A stretch of DNA of 64,000 nt, from the NCBI RefSeq assembly GCF_963676685.1, contig NC_092344.1, forward strand, positions 88,752,749-88,816,748. Reading direction: 5' to 3'. Under the pieces are notes generated by a model. The model did not search any database, had not been told where the DNA came from, and saw nothing but the letters and a program-made list of their open reading frames with translations. Source of the DNA: Mytilus edulis (Eukaryota > Mollusca > Bivalvia > Mytilida > Mytilidae). This document shows, piece by piece, positions 1 to 32,665 of the stretch. How positions within the stretch are numbered: position 1 is the first letter of the stretch; each line of letters starts with the position of its first letter. Made by a program: the position numbers and the translations under genes.

Positions 1-1010
1 ACTAAGACATTTAGGGCAAATCTTTCAAGATTTAAATGTCCATCAGAATAAGATATATCCCCTCACAAATTTTGAGTTGAATCGGAAAATCTGTTGTTGG
101 GTTGCTGCCCTAAAATTGGTGATTTTAAGGAAATTTTGCAGTTTTTGGTTATTATCTTGAATACCATTATAGATAGAGATAAACTGTAAACAGCAATAAT
201 GTTCAGCAAAGTAAGATCTACAAATAAGTCAGCATGATCAAAATTGTTAGAGGACCCCTTAAGGAGTTATTGCCCTTTATAGTCAATATTGAACAACTTT
301 TCGTCATTTTTGTAACTTGTATAAAAATCTTTTCTAAAACGACTTGGCCAAATTTAACCAAACTTGGCAACAATCATAATACTAGGGTATCTATTTTTAA
401 AAAAAGTGTCTAATGACCCCGCCTACCAACGAAGATGGCTGACATCAGTAAACACATTAACAGGTGAGCGACACAGGCTCTTGAGAGCCTCTAGTTTGTA
501 AATCTTAGTTATCTTTTACAAAAATCTTCTCCTCTGATAATACGTGGCCAAATTAACCAAACTTGGCCACAATCATCATTTAGGTATTTAGTTTTAAAAA
601 TGTGTGGCGTGACCCGGTCAACTTACCATGATGGCCGCCATGGCTTAAAGTAGAACATAGGGGTAAAATTCAGTTTTTGGCTTATAACTCAAAAACCAAA
701 GCATTTAGAGCAAATCTGACATGGGGTAAATGTTCATCAGGTCCAGATCTATCTGCCCTGAATTTTTCAGGTGAATCGGACAACCTGTTGTTGGGTTTTA
801 CAAAAATCTTCTCTGAAACTACTAAGCCAAGTTAATTATAGATAGAGATAATTGTAAGCAGTTAGAATGTTCAGTAAAGTAAGATGAACAAACACATCAC
901 CATCACCAAAACACAATTTTGTCATGAATCCATCTACGTCCTTTGTTTAATATTCACAAAAACCAAGGTGAGCGACACAGGCTCTTTAGAGCCTCTAGTT
1001 AGTTTTATTT
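1..1010 (+). repeat. interspersed repeat, GAGCGACACAGGCTC family (intronic)
   Basis: The phrase GGTGAGCGACACAGGCTCTT, followed by AGAGCCTCTAG, occurs at ~463-495 and ~963-1000. The stretch 830-960 is matched in reverse complement at 59,225-59,345, and the 'aaagggcaataactcctt' phrases also recur there. The end carries a GGCTCTTAAGAGCC-type palindrome. Lies in the USP19 intron upstream of the first visible exon. Confidence 0.7.
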
Positions 1011-1037
1011 CTGACTGCATGGGTTTATGTTTTGTAG

Positions 1038-20241
<19,204 letters not shown>

Positions 20242-20724
20242 CTTATGTGGCAAAGTTGTTTTGTATCACCCATTATTATTCTTGTATACTTTAGATCTTT
20301 AAAAAAAGGTATACAGAGGAGACATAATGACATTATTGATATGGAACTATTTTTATTCATGTTTACCAAGTTTTGTGTTTTGTAGAAAAATGTTGGTTTA
20401 ATATGTTCTTGAATTTTTCATTTTTATATTTGCTAAATTGGTACTCTCAAGAAAAAAAAGACCTTGTACAGAATTGTAAAATTTAGGAAATTAGAAGTGC
20501 TGGTCTAAATTCATAAGAAAGTAATTTTGATGTAATGGGTACTTTTGAATATTTAAATATAGACCAATCTCAACTTCTTAGATTGGAACAAGTGAAGACC
20601 TAGAAACTTTTTGTATGACAATAAATGCTGCCTCTTATATTGAAATTAATTGAATTTAGAAAAAGTAAAATTCTCACAATTAAAAAAAAAACTCTTGTCA
20701 CAGAATGTTGCATCTGATTTTGTG

Positions 20725-20730
20725 AATAAA
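20725..20730 (+). promoter_or_regulatory. candidate polyadenylation signal of USP19
   Basis: AATAAA about 480 nt after the USP19 stop codon; another AATAAA lies at 20620-20625. Either would give a short AT-rich 3' UTR. Nothing coding follows until 32.6 kb. Confidence 0.4.
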
Positions 20731-20759
20731 GCTAAAGAAGTAAAATAAGGAGTTCCTGT

Positions 20760-22970
20760 GTTTTAACTTAGTAGCTACAGACTATCTTTTGTGTAGTATT
20801 ATTTAAATACTGGTAGTATGTATGGTTTTCTGAATCCCCAAATCATGTCACAGTTTAAGTCTACATGTGAACAAAAATAATGGCTCAAGGTAGAGCCCTA
20901 AAATACCCATTTCGTGAAACACAAGGGGTTGGTAGAAATCATGACCTTTTTTTTTGTCAGAAGTTTGGCATATGGTATAGACCTAAGGCTGTTGTTGAGT
21001 TGATGTCTTATTGCAAAATAACATATTTCTGTTCATAAATGTTACATTTTAATTTAAATGGACAGAGAATCATTAGAACTGTTCAATTTTAATTTCTTGT
21101 ACATGATGTCACAAAAATCTGTCATTAATATTTAATCATTTTTTAATAAGTGTTTTGTTGAATAGATCTGTTAGGGCCTATAGTGCCTAACAAGATTTTG
21201 TGAGGTAGACGAAATTGACTTTAAAACGATCGTATTGACTTTTGATGTGCAGAAATAGGCAGATCGGACATATTTTGACTTTAGTTACTTACTTATAATA
21301 TAATAATTTTACCTGCCGTAGTCGTGCGTAAAATATATTTCGGTATTTCTCTTACGAAAATGACTTGTTTAATGGAACAAAACGTATTATTTGTAAACTT
21401 TCTCTTTACTCTTCACAATAGGCTTTTAAAAAATAACCTTTCCAACTGTATATTCCGAAAATTTTGTGAAAATCGAATAAGTGGCAATTCTTACCTTTCA
21501 TACCTTAACTTTCATTGATAAAACATAATATTGACTCGTCCAGTGTCCAGTTTGAAGGTCATTTTAGTTACCGGTCACATTCATGCACGTTCTAATTAAT
21601 CAATAGTCATGTATGAAAAGCATAAACAAGTTTGAAGGTAAACTAATAACAACTTAATCCAATCAAATTGCCTACGATTCAATAACAATGACCAGTCCAC
21701 ATCATAAAAATGTATAGGGGTAAACTGGGTAGGGAGAAAATGTCAGATATATTAAGTTCACTATTTTGCAATAACGAGTAAAAATTTGTTAACCAATAGA
21801 TTTGTTATAATTTCATAATCATGTCGTTATGTATTGGTATAGTTTTTGGATCTTTCATTAGCGTATTTAAGGCTGTAGAAAGTTTGGCCTTCAAAAGTCA
21901 ACATAATCATTGACTTTGTAAAGAAAATTCGCCTTTTTAAAACATTGCATGTTTCACAAATAATACGCGACAACAAAGCAAAATCATTTCTTAAAACACT
22001 GCAAAAAAAATAATTCTGATTGATGCAGTGGTATTGTCATAAATTGCACTGGAGTGAACAGTGGTACATCAAACGTCGAATTCCCTCACACAATGTTATC
22101 ACACACTATAGCCAAAGTTTTTTTATTGTGAGAAAATATTAAGTCGTCTAAAGATGAAAATATGCATTTAACTGTAACATCTCATTAATTTATACAAGTA
22201 CAATTATACATAACACAGTAAGATTAGGGAAATATTGATTGTCAATACTAAATTCATAATTTGACACTCAGTTCAAAGAAACTTTGCAGAAGTTAAGGGA
22301 TAAATAGTTTTGTGTACTTCTTGGATTTTTGGACCAAAATTTGATGAGTTTTGTCATTTTGAAGGTCTGTAGGACAATATAAAAATTGACGTGTAATTTC
22401 TTTTGGCCTAGAAAAAAGGGCACTCTATAATTGAAAATTATATAGTAAAGGCAGAAAATAGACTTGTCAGATTGTCCAATAAAAAACATTTGAAACTTTG
22501 GTTTTTTAATGAAGCAAAGTTATTCAAATATGTGTACTAGATAGTAATGTATAAAATATTGTTTACTTGCTTGTTAGAAATTTGTAAGTACAGATAAGAA
22601 AAAACATGTCATTCACGAACATTTTTTTTTAATCCTATTATTTTTCAGTGTTTCAAAATTTATTGCATGGGTAACCAAACAAACAAGCAATCTTATGGTA
22701 AAGTAAAACTTTATCTGGTCAAATAATAAAAGTGCTTGATATGAACAACTCCTCCTTACTACTGTTATCAATATATATAATGTTGGATTTTGTACTTGTT
22801 TTGTGTTTACACAGTCATGTTTACATCTGTGATAATCTATGTATCAATATGCTATATTTTGAATTTTGTTGGCCTTTTTGAGATTGTTTTTTGTGTTTTG
22901 TGATAAAGTAAAAACTTTGATCTCATTTTTAGTATTGTTTATTTTTAAGAACTGTTAGTTTTAGAAATAA
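20760..22970. other. intergenic DNA, nothing recognised
   Basis: AT-rich sequence downstream of USP19. I see no coding exon, RNA gene or clear repeat boundary. Confidence 0.5.
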
Positions 22971-22974
22971 GAAC

Positions 22975-24150
22975 GTGTGGTATGAATGCCAATGAGACAA
23001 CTCTCCATCGAAGTCACAATGTGTAAAAAGTAAACAATTATAGGTCAAAGTACGACTTTCAACATGGAGCCTTGGCTCACACCAAACAGCAAGCTAAAAA
23101 AGCCCCAAAGTTTCAAGTGTAAATCATTTCAATCAGGAAAACCAACAGCCTGATCTATATAAAAAAAACAAGATAACTGACTTAGGACAGGTGCACATTT
23201 AACAGACTTCAACCTTCATTCTTATCTGAAACATCATAGAAAGACGCACTATGATTCTTATCTGAAACATCATAGAAAGACGCACTATGATATATCAATT
23301 AAATTGGATAACTCAATCAAAAAGACATATTAACAAAAAGAAGTAAACATACACTGAATGAATAGATTTGATTTATGACTCAATATAAATTCAATATTAA
23401 TAAAAACAAAAGGGGGGATTTATAACAATGTAAAATAGACAACTATAACCTGGGACAAAATGGTGTTTAATAAGATAAAGTAATCAATTAAAACACATCC
23501 AAGGTATTAAGTGTTTTAATGCCATGGACGGTCAAATAAGAGATGATTTGTGCAAGGCCAAAATAAAAGTAATGATAGTCAGTAGGATAGATAGGAGGTT
23601 ACCTTTAAATAAATATGTATAATATTATAAATAGATAGAGTAATTTTTATAAAGAAAATAAATGTGGATGTGTATAAAAACATCCCAAAAAAAACGTTTA
23701 AAAAGAATACAAATTTGGTTATGTTTTAATTTGCTAATGACGAAATTGATATTTGTGCCAAAATGAACAATATTCAAAGATGTTATTGCATCATTAATAA
23801 GATAACCTTTAATAACAAGTTTGTATAAAGGATCGATGAGTTTTAGTCCATCTTTCAGAAAACTAAGTGTCATCAGTATAAAATTCAGAATGGAAATGTG
23901 GAATGTGTCATAGAGACAACAACCTGACCAAAGGGCAAGAAAACAACCGAAGTCCACCAGTGGGTCTTCAACACTATAAGAAAAATCTGGCACCTGGAGG
24001 TGGGTTTCAGCTGGCCCCTAAACAACATTTGTACTAGTTCAATGAAAATGGACATCACACTAAACTCTTAAACATATAAATAAACTTAAAAAGTAAAAAA
24101 CATACAAAACTAACAAATGCCAGAGGTTACCTGACTAGGGAAAGGTGCAA
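22975..24150 (+). repeat. interspersed repeat, 'GCCAATGAGACAACTCTCC' family
   Basis: GTGTGGTATGAATGCCAATG, AGACAACTCTCCATCGAAGT and GGAGCCTTGGCTCACACC match, in reverse complement, 42,480-42,610. It continues with ACTGACTTAGGACAGGTGCA. Contains an exact 36-bp tandem duplication (23,218-23,289). Related 'caatgagacaa' phrases occur at 43,560, 54,900 and 58,970. Confidence 0.65.
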
Positions 24151-24289
24151 AAGTGTATGTATTTATACTTAATACTTAGTCATATGACTTGTTCTGAGAT
24201 CTGATGATTGGTATTGGAATACCAATTCAACAGTTGGATACTCAATACTAGTAGTTTTCCAGCAGTGGTGGCATTGTTAACAATTTATT

Positions 24290-24430
24290 TGTTAGTGATT
24301 AGGTCAATTTAAAGGGAATCACTAGTGGTAGGTCAATGATGTATGGTAAGCATTTGTTTTAGCATTTGCATGTCTGATTTCCATGTAGATCATTTGACAC
24401 TCAACCCTTATCATAGTTCATTGATTTAAA
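24290..24430 (+). repeat. single monomer of the family D type
   Basis: TTAGTGATTAGGTCAATTTA, CACTAGTGGTAGGTCAATGA and TTTCCATGTAGATCATTTGA parallel the 167-bp monomers at 8,773-9,540. Confidence 0.55.
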
Positions 24431-24532
24431 ATCATACATGTAAACCTCCTGCCGAGACCAGAATCTTTTGCAAAGTTTAATGTTACATGTTTTGTATAGT
24501 ATTTTACACTTGCATTATACTATCAATGCTCT

Positions 24533-26560
24533 ATGAAATTAAGTTCAAGGTCAGATGAACCATGCCAGACAGACATGTACACCTTAAACCCATTCAATAC
24601 ACCAAATATAGTAGTCTTATCGCTAATAGTAACTGCGAGAAACACGAAACTACAAAATATTAACCTTGACCAATTAACCATGAAAAGGTCAAGGTCATAT
24701 GAACCCTACCAATCAAACATATCCACCTTACATTCATTCCATACACCAAATATGGTTGACCAATTTCTTAAATTATCCGATAAACTGACAAAATTACAAA
24801 CAAGAGTGTTCATGCTTAAAAGTTTCGCCTTCTTTTCTAACCATTGATATTATGTTAATACATGTAGTCCGAAATATAAAGCTTTACTACAACTTTCAAA
24901 TAAACTTAACATGATTAAGAAAATGAGGTCACGGTCATATAAACCAAACAAGAAATACTTGTAGACCTTTCATTCATTTAGTACACTAAATAAAGTTGAC
25001 CTATAGTTTCTAAAAAACAGACTCAACCATGAAAATGAAGTCACAGTCAGATAAACCATGCCAGGCAGACATGTTCAGCTAACATTTCATCCATACAACA
25101 AATATAGTTGACCTATTGCTTATACAATGTAGTTTAAGAAAAACAGACAAATACACAAAAACTTTACATTGAGCAATGAACCTTGAAAATGAGGTCAAAT
25201 AAAACCTACGAACTGACATGTACATCATAAAATATTTCCACACACCAAATATAGTTATCCTATTGCATATAGTATTAGAAAAAAAGACCAAAACTCAAAA
25301 ACTGAACTTTGACCACTGAACTATAAAAATAAGGTAAAGGTCAGATGACACCTGTCAGCTAGACATGTACACCTCACAATCATTCCATAGGCATACACCA
25401 AATATAGTAGACCTTTTGCACACAGTATAAGAAATTAGACCAAAACACAAAACTTAACTATAATCACTGAACCATGAAAAAAAATTAGGTCAAGGTCAGA
25501 TGACACCTGCCAGTTGGACATGTAAACCTTACAGTCCTTCCATACACGAATATACTAGACCTATTGCTTATAGTATCTGAGATATGGACTTGACCACCAA
25601 AATTTAACCTTGTTCACTGATCCATGAAATGAGGTCAAGGTCAAGTGAAAACTGTCTGACGGGCATTAGGACCTTGCAAGGTACGCACATACCACATATA
25701 GTTAAGAGAGAAATTAACATTACAAAAAATCTTAACATTTTTTTTTTAAGTAGTCACTTAATCATGAAAATGAGGTCAAAGACAATGGATATGTGACAGA
25801 CAGAAACTTTCGAAACATAGAGCATCTACATATAAATATGAAGCATACAGGTTTTCTTCCTTCTAAAATATAAAGCTTTTAAGAAGTTAGCTAACACCGC
25901 TGCCGCCGGATCACTATCCCTTTGTCGAGCTTTCTGCCACAAAAGTCGCAGGTTCAACAAAAATTAACATTGACCTATGAACAATTAAAATGTGGTCAAG
26001 ATAACATGTACACCTTACAATTGTTCCATACTCAAAATACAATTGACCTATTACTCAAATCATCTGAGAAAAAGTCCAAAGCATGAAAACATAGAAATGT
26101 CCAATGAACCATAAAATGAGGTCAAGGTCAGATGAAAACTACCAGTCTGACATCTTACTCATTTCATACACTGACCTTTTGCTTATAGTATTTGAGGTAC
26201 GGAATGGACAACTTCAACTTAAATTTGATCACTGATCCATGGAACGACGTCAAGATCAGGTTAACCCTACTTGACAACTTGACAGACATGCAGACGTTGC
26301 CAGGAACTCATATGCCAAATATAGTTATGCTATTACTCATAATAAATGAGTATTTCACTTATAAAACAAAAAAACTTTTTTTTCAAGCAGTCACTGAAAC
26401 ATGAAAATAAGGCCAAGGACAATGGTCATATGACAGTTGGTATCATAACATAAGGTTTGAAGCATCCAGGTCTTCTACCTTTTAAAACATAAAACTATAA
26501 ACAAACTATTAAGGTGGTTGCCACCACTGCTGGATGGTAATACTTATGTCAAATACTGAA
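24533..26560 (+). mobile_element. degenerate copies of the ~148-bp-monomer element (family C)
   Basis: Many diverged monomers with the AATGAGGTCAAGGTCAGATGA, GACATGTACACCTTACA and CATACACCAAATATAGT phrases. 24,803-25,968 is a recognisable old copy running from AAGAGTGTTCATGCTTAAAA to the terminal CCGCCGGATCACTATCCC and the hairpin ending TCAACAAAAA; its GCC run is nearly lost. Flanked by further monomer fragments. Confidence 0.7.
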
Positions 26561-26569
26561 ACTAAATTT

Positions 26570-29500
26570 CGTCGCAGGAAAGAAAAATAATGAGTTGTTG
26601 GTAGAGCTTGCATAGTTTGTTTTATTCTCAATATGTCTAGATTTGAAATGATTAAGAGTTTGATGCTTGGTTTGAATCTGTTGATTTTTTCTTGTGTTGG
26701 TGGATTGTTCTTTTTTCACACACAAAGAATGTTGTATAGTTAACTTGAGTTCTATAAATCTTCATCATTAAATTATTAAAATTCTCATTTTTTAATTAGG
26801 TTGCTTGTTTGACTGTGTTTTTTTTTTGTTTTTTTGTTTATCTTTGAAGTATATGAAATCTGTCTATTAAATTCAGGCAAATGAAAGGTAATGGGGGGAA
26901 GGCACTGAACATAACAGTAATTGGTCAGGTATTCTATTCATAATTCTAAACAACATAATTTTAATATCAATGGAGATGCCCTTCGTCAATTGTCTTTCAT
27001 TTTCATTTGATATAAAGGTACTACTAAGGACAATTGAATGTTTGTTGTGGTCATAAACTACTCCCTCTGTATGGGTTGGATTGTAAAATACATATTTCTA
27101 TAGAAACCCAATGGACATCTTTTTATTTCTCGACCAAAAATTCTGACAAAAATTGTCAGAGTTTGTATAACAATAAAAAAAAAAGACACCAGTGAACAAT
27201 GATCTTTTATCGGTATGTTCATATTGTATTTCACAGAGGGGAGATAACGAGACATGTAAAGCTGCTGATGGATATTTCAAAATTCTCAACACAAAACTTA
27301 TTTCAATATTTATTGTAAAAAAAACAACCTTAAAGTACCAAAATACATATTAAGTGTGTTGCAGGATTAAATCCTTAAATGAAAGTGAAGGAATAAATGT
27401 ATGGTTTATACAAGGTAATGTGACTTCCATATTGCTTCATATGTAGTTGTTCAGGATAATTTAGTGATACATAAATTAATTTACCTTTTAAAATATTTGC
27501 AAAATCACAGTTTCTTTGTTTTGCACACAAATTTTTAAAATTACACCTATTTTTACATACAAAGTTTTTCAGTGTAGCATAAAAAAAAACCAAGATGCTG
27601 TATAGGTATAACCATAGTTCACATTTTGTTTGTAGCTATTTAAAATACTATAATATTAACAATTTGAAAAATGGAAGATTCATTTACTAATATTTATGGT
27701 TAATTGAAAAGATGAACAAGTAAGTAAAATGCTTTTTTTTGGTCTAAACGAGAGACCATTTTTAGCTTGGCTAACGGTAATTAAACTTTTTACTGTTCAA
27801 GACTATGTTGCCCTCTAAATAGCTGTTCTAATTTTACTGTGTTTAAGGGTTGTTGTCACATTATTTAAAATAATACCTAAAATTAAAGCATTAGTGATTT
27901 TCTATAGGATATTTATCATGTAATAGTCTGTGGGGAAATTCATTTTCTCCACATACCAAAAAGATCTGAAAAATAGATACTCTTGACATGAAAAGTAATT
28001 TATTTTCTAAGAATAGTAAACTTATAATTCTTTATCATACAAAAACATAGAATGTATTGAAAACTCCCCAAAATAGATTGATATGCATAACAATGTTAAA
28101 TTAACAAATGAAATTAAAAATATATATACAAATTTGCACTTAATGAAAACATGGCACTATAGATTATAAACATATTAAATTGTATTGCTAAACTATTTCA
28201 TAAAATCACAATAACCAATAAAAAATAAAAAAATAAAGCTTAATTACAAGAAATATTTAAGTTCTTATATTATTAAGTCATAAAATTTGTAATCCAACAT
28301 CTATTATATCAGTAGAACTTGCTCAGAAACTATTAAGATTTGAAATTCCTAAAATAAATAAATCAGACTCAATATAAAATGTAATGATTAAAATTTGCAC
28401 ATGTTGTAAAATAACATTTATAAAACAAAAAGTATTTTTTTTAAATGGAATGTATATGATATGCATTTATTAGGCTCTCTAAATATGTCATTCGTTTGTG
28501 TCATGACTTACATGAAAATTGTAAACAAAATATGTTTATATTATGAACAAAACAAATATTTTTGTGAATACATGCAACATCATGATTGTATACTAATGTT
28601 AATGGTAGAAAAAAGGACCATATATATACACTATGGTACTAAATAAAACTTAGTAAATGTACAATCTATACTTCATATAAATTTAATAGTCATAACCACA
28701 TAAACCCTGGTAAGAATTTATTCACATTTCTCAAGAATGACATTTAATGAAATATACACTGAATTTTGATTTATTCTATATTTAATACTAATAACAGGTT
28801 TAAATCACAAAATACCTAACAAATATAAAACAAAACAGAAAACTAAGAAAATATAAAAGAGAAAATAATTCTTTTAAATATTCAATTTCTCATAAATGTT
28901 TGTTTTCTTCTGATTTCACTTTCTCTTTATGTGTTTCCTATTTAGAATTCTAAGACAAATGTAAGATATGACAAACAAAAAGTGTTCACCAACATATACT
29001 GACTACTGAGTCATGTAAAAATAATATGGCATTGCAATAGATGAGTTGTCAAAATTATCTGATTGTTAAACTTTTTTACACTTAATGATAATAAAAATAA
29101 TAAACCTACAAAAATATCTTATTCTTGTTGAACTGAACTTTTAACTTGTTCAGAAATTTGAATTGACAAGACTGTTTTGCTTTTAAGTAAACTTTTTTAA
29201 ACTCTTTTCTGAAAATAAGTTATCTTTAATTAAAAAAAAACAATGAGCTGATTTCAAAGAAGTTTGAATGAAAAACTAATGATGATTCATATTTTACACA
29301 CTGGTATCGTGTTCATATCTTCCCCATGTAATGAGTCTGCTTAGCAGATAGTTGATACATGCTTTATGATAATTTTCAGTTTTTATACAAATAATCACCC
29401 TGAAATTTCCTATTCATATAAGGAAATAGCACCACTTCATTTTAAATGAACATTTCTGATTAATATGATCACAAGACTCAATACACCACAGTGCGTATGA

Positions 29501-29880
29501 GAAATTTAGCGTGTGGAAATATTTAATTTTACTAAGAAGTTATTTTGTCTAAAATTGGTGCTGCAAAATCCAAAGAAATCCAAAGAATGAAAATCAATTT
29601 GGTGTGCCATAAAAAATCTGAATTATCGAGAAATATGCATTTAACTCCAACTGTAGATTTTAAAAAAAATTAAAAGGAATCTTGTATCTATGGAACTAAA
29701 GGATCGAAAAAATATCATTGATATGTTGAATTAAAATTGAGTCAATGCGATACTGACTTAGACCTGTACTGACAATTGATCGTTTATTTTTACAGGTTTA
29801 TAATTCATAGTTTATAATTTTAAAAGTATAGAAAAGTTTCTAGCACTTTATGAATTTGGAAAATATAAATAATAAATAAT
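26570..29880. other. intergenic DNA, nothing recognised
   Basis: Very AT-rich. No coding exon, repeat boundary or RNA gene that I can support. Confidence 0.5.
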
Positions 29881-29886
29881 AAATAA

Positions 29887-30996
29887 CAAGAGTGCACATG
29901 CTGAAATGTCTCGCCTTCTATACTAATCATTGATATTATGTTGATAGTCTTAAGTATAAATCTAAGCTTTATTACAACTGTCACATAAACTTTACATTAA
30001 CCAAGATAACTAAACAAAGACCAATGAACCTTGAAAAAGAGGTCCAGGTCAGATGAACCATACCTGGCAGACAGGTACAGCTAACAATGCTTCTATACAA
30101 CATATATAGTTAACACATTACTTATAGTTTAAGAAAAATAGACCAAAACACAAAAACTTAACACTGTGCAATGAACCGTGAAAATGAGGTCACGGTTAAA
30201 TAAAACCTGCTCGACTGACATAAAGATCATAAAATATTTCCATACACCAAATATAGTTGACCTATGGCATATAGCATTAGATAAAAAGACCAAAACTCAA
30301 AAACTTAACTTTGACCACTGAACCATGAAAATGAGGTCAAGGTCACATGACATCTGCCCGCTAGACATGTACACTTAACAATCATTCCATACAACAAATA
30401 TAGTAGACCTATTGCATATGGTATGAGAAAAACAGACCAAAACACAAAAATTTATCTATAACCACTGAACCATGAAAATGAGGTCAAGGTCAGATGACAC
30501 CTGCCAGTTGGACATGTACACCTTACAGTCCTTCCATACACCGAATATACTACCCCTATTGCTTATAGTATCTGAGATATGGACTTGACCACCAAAACTT
30601 AACCTTGTTCACTGATCCATGAAATGAGGTCGAGGTCAAGTGAAAACTGTCTGACGGGCATGAGGACCTTGCAAGGTACGCACACATCAAATATAGTTAT
30701 CCTATTACTTATAATAAGAGAGAATTCAACATTACAAAAAATTTGAACTTTTTTTTCAAGTGGTCACTGAACCATGAAAATGAGGTCAAGGACATTGGAC
30801 ATGTGACTGACGGAAACTTCGTAACATGAAGCATCTATATACAAAGTATGAAGCATCCAGGTCTTCCACCTTCTAAAATATAAAGCTTTTAAGAAGTGAG
30901 CTAACGCCGCCGCCGTAGCCGCCGTAGCCGCCGCCGCCGCCGGATCACTATCCCTATGTCGAGCTTTCTGCAACAAAAGTTGCAGGCTCAACAAAA
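29887..30996 (-). mobile_element. full-length hairpin-ended element with ~148-bp monomers (family C), copy 1
   Basis: From the left: CAAGAGTGCACATGCTGAAA, TGTCTCGCC, then monomers anchored on CCATGAAAATGAGGTCAAGG at about 30,027, 30,175, 30,323, 30,470, 30,618 and 30,771 (period 147-153), a GCC/GTAGCC trinucleotide run (30,904-30,942), GGATCACTATCCCTATG, and a double hairpin (30,957-30,993): outer TGTCGAGC/GCTCAACA (one mismatch) and inner CTGCAAC-AAAA-GTTGCAG (perfect). The hairpin end is at the right, hence the minus orientation relative to families D-F. Confidence 0.85.
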
Positions 30997-30999
30997 ATA

Positions 31000-32665
31000 A
31001 TCATATACAAATCTATCTAAAATTCTTCTTGAATATGAAATAAAGTATTTGATAATGAAGGTATTTTAATTCCCATGAAAAGTTAAGTAGCATATTAGCA
31101 ACTAATGGTTGACGGTGTTCAACATTATTACCCAAGTAATAGTACTGAACGGTCATACCTTATGGATCACAAATCTTTGACAGGAAATGACAATCAAAAT
31201 TATTGCAAGGTTTTTATTTACGGAAATGATGCTACTAGATGAGTACCGCATTAATTAGAATTCACAATTTGATATTTGATAAATATGCAATTTTTTTTCT
31301 TTCTGAAATCCCAATAATTAATCTTGCATTTTTGATTCATTCTTCAAAAAGTCACAATAATTTCTGAAATTACAGTAATGGGTTAGCAAATATATATCTT
31401 ATTATCATGTATAATCAGTTCATTATTTTGTTTAACTTTTCACTTTTAACTGAATTGATTTCCATAAATTCATATGAGGGTAGGGAGGCCAAGTATTGCC
31501 CTTTTCCATACCGTTATATGTTAATGAGTCTATGAAACTATACATTTTAGCTACTTTTAGTCTCAATGGAGAAATCATTTATTGTAATTTCAACAAAATT
31601 GCAAAATTGTACTGAAAAGCACGAAGGATGATATACTTTTCCCACTGTCAATAGTATTGTAAATAATACTCAAAAACACATAGTTATATGAATCTGTGTA
31701 ATATAAATATATGCCATTTTTATTATGGCAAATTTCTTTTCACTGCCAAAAAAAGTTAAAATTGACATCGGATAAAAATAACCCAATCAAAAGTAATTAT
31801 ACAATCATCAACAAGCATATTATAGTAAAATAACAAACATGAATAAATGCACAATCATTTAACTGTTTCATTTCTTCATTAAACATTAAAAATTTGATGA
31901 AAGTCAGAAACTAATGAAATATATACTTATATTATGTATACATACACTGTAAAATTTATAAACAGCTAGCTGACATGATAAAATATGACTACAATTGTGT
32001 TTAAATTATGACAAGTAAAGTTTAAAATGAAATCACAGACAAAATACCTGAATCAAAGGAATGTAAGACAAAATATAATCACAAGACCATTTCAGAAAAT
32101 ATTTTTTTTAAATGCTTAGGAATGTATCAGACTTCTTAACCACCCTGAAGTTTTAAAATGGATAAAAAAAACAATTAAAAAATCATTACTAGCTTCAATA
32201 GTCTACAACCTGTTTGTTAAAAAATCAACTATTTGTTAATAAGGTAGATAATACTGTATTTTAGACATGACTGAAATATTGCCCCTTGAATTTTAAAGAA
32301 ATACATTTATTTATATTTTATTAGTACTAGTTTAATGTGTAATTGTTGATTGACCAAAATGAAATATGCCAGACATGAGGAGAGTTGATTAGTAGCATTC
32401 ATTTCATGATGCTAGTTATACTGCAACACTTCTGTGATTTGCTGTTTTTGAAATACTTTCAAAATTTGAAAAAGGTAGAAATACATAAAAATCTGTAGCA
32501 CTAGCCATTTACTTTAAATACTAAAATATTTTAAAATATTGATAAAGAAAGCCAGAAGAAAAAAAACTATACATGATATAAGCTTTTGACCATTAACATG
32601 ACTAATTTAAAGCATAAACTAAGCGTAGAGACAGGTCCTAGCAAATAACTCAAAATTCCTCTGAA
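31000..32665. other. 3' flank or 3' UTR of the minus-strand CUB gene
   Basis: AT-rich, with no coding frame. Candidate AATAAA signals on the minus strand are at 32,311-32,306 and 32,322-32,317. Confidence 0.4.

Noticed and set aside
22816..22910. Hydrophobic frame after an acceptor-like ACACAG, considered as an alternative USP19 membrane-anchor exon
   Set aside because: AT-rich DNA gives hydrophobic frames by chance; no sequence likeness to the vertebrate USP19 anchor and 2.5 kb from the stop.
30764..30994. Minus-strand Ala-rich frame
   Set aside because: The poly-Ala comes from the GCC trinucleotide run of family C; the same C-terminal words recur at 62,956 because the DNA is the same repeat.
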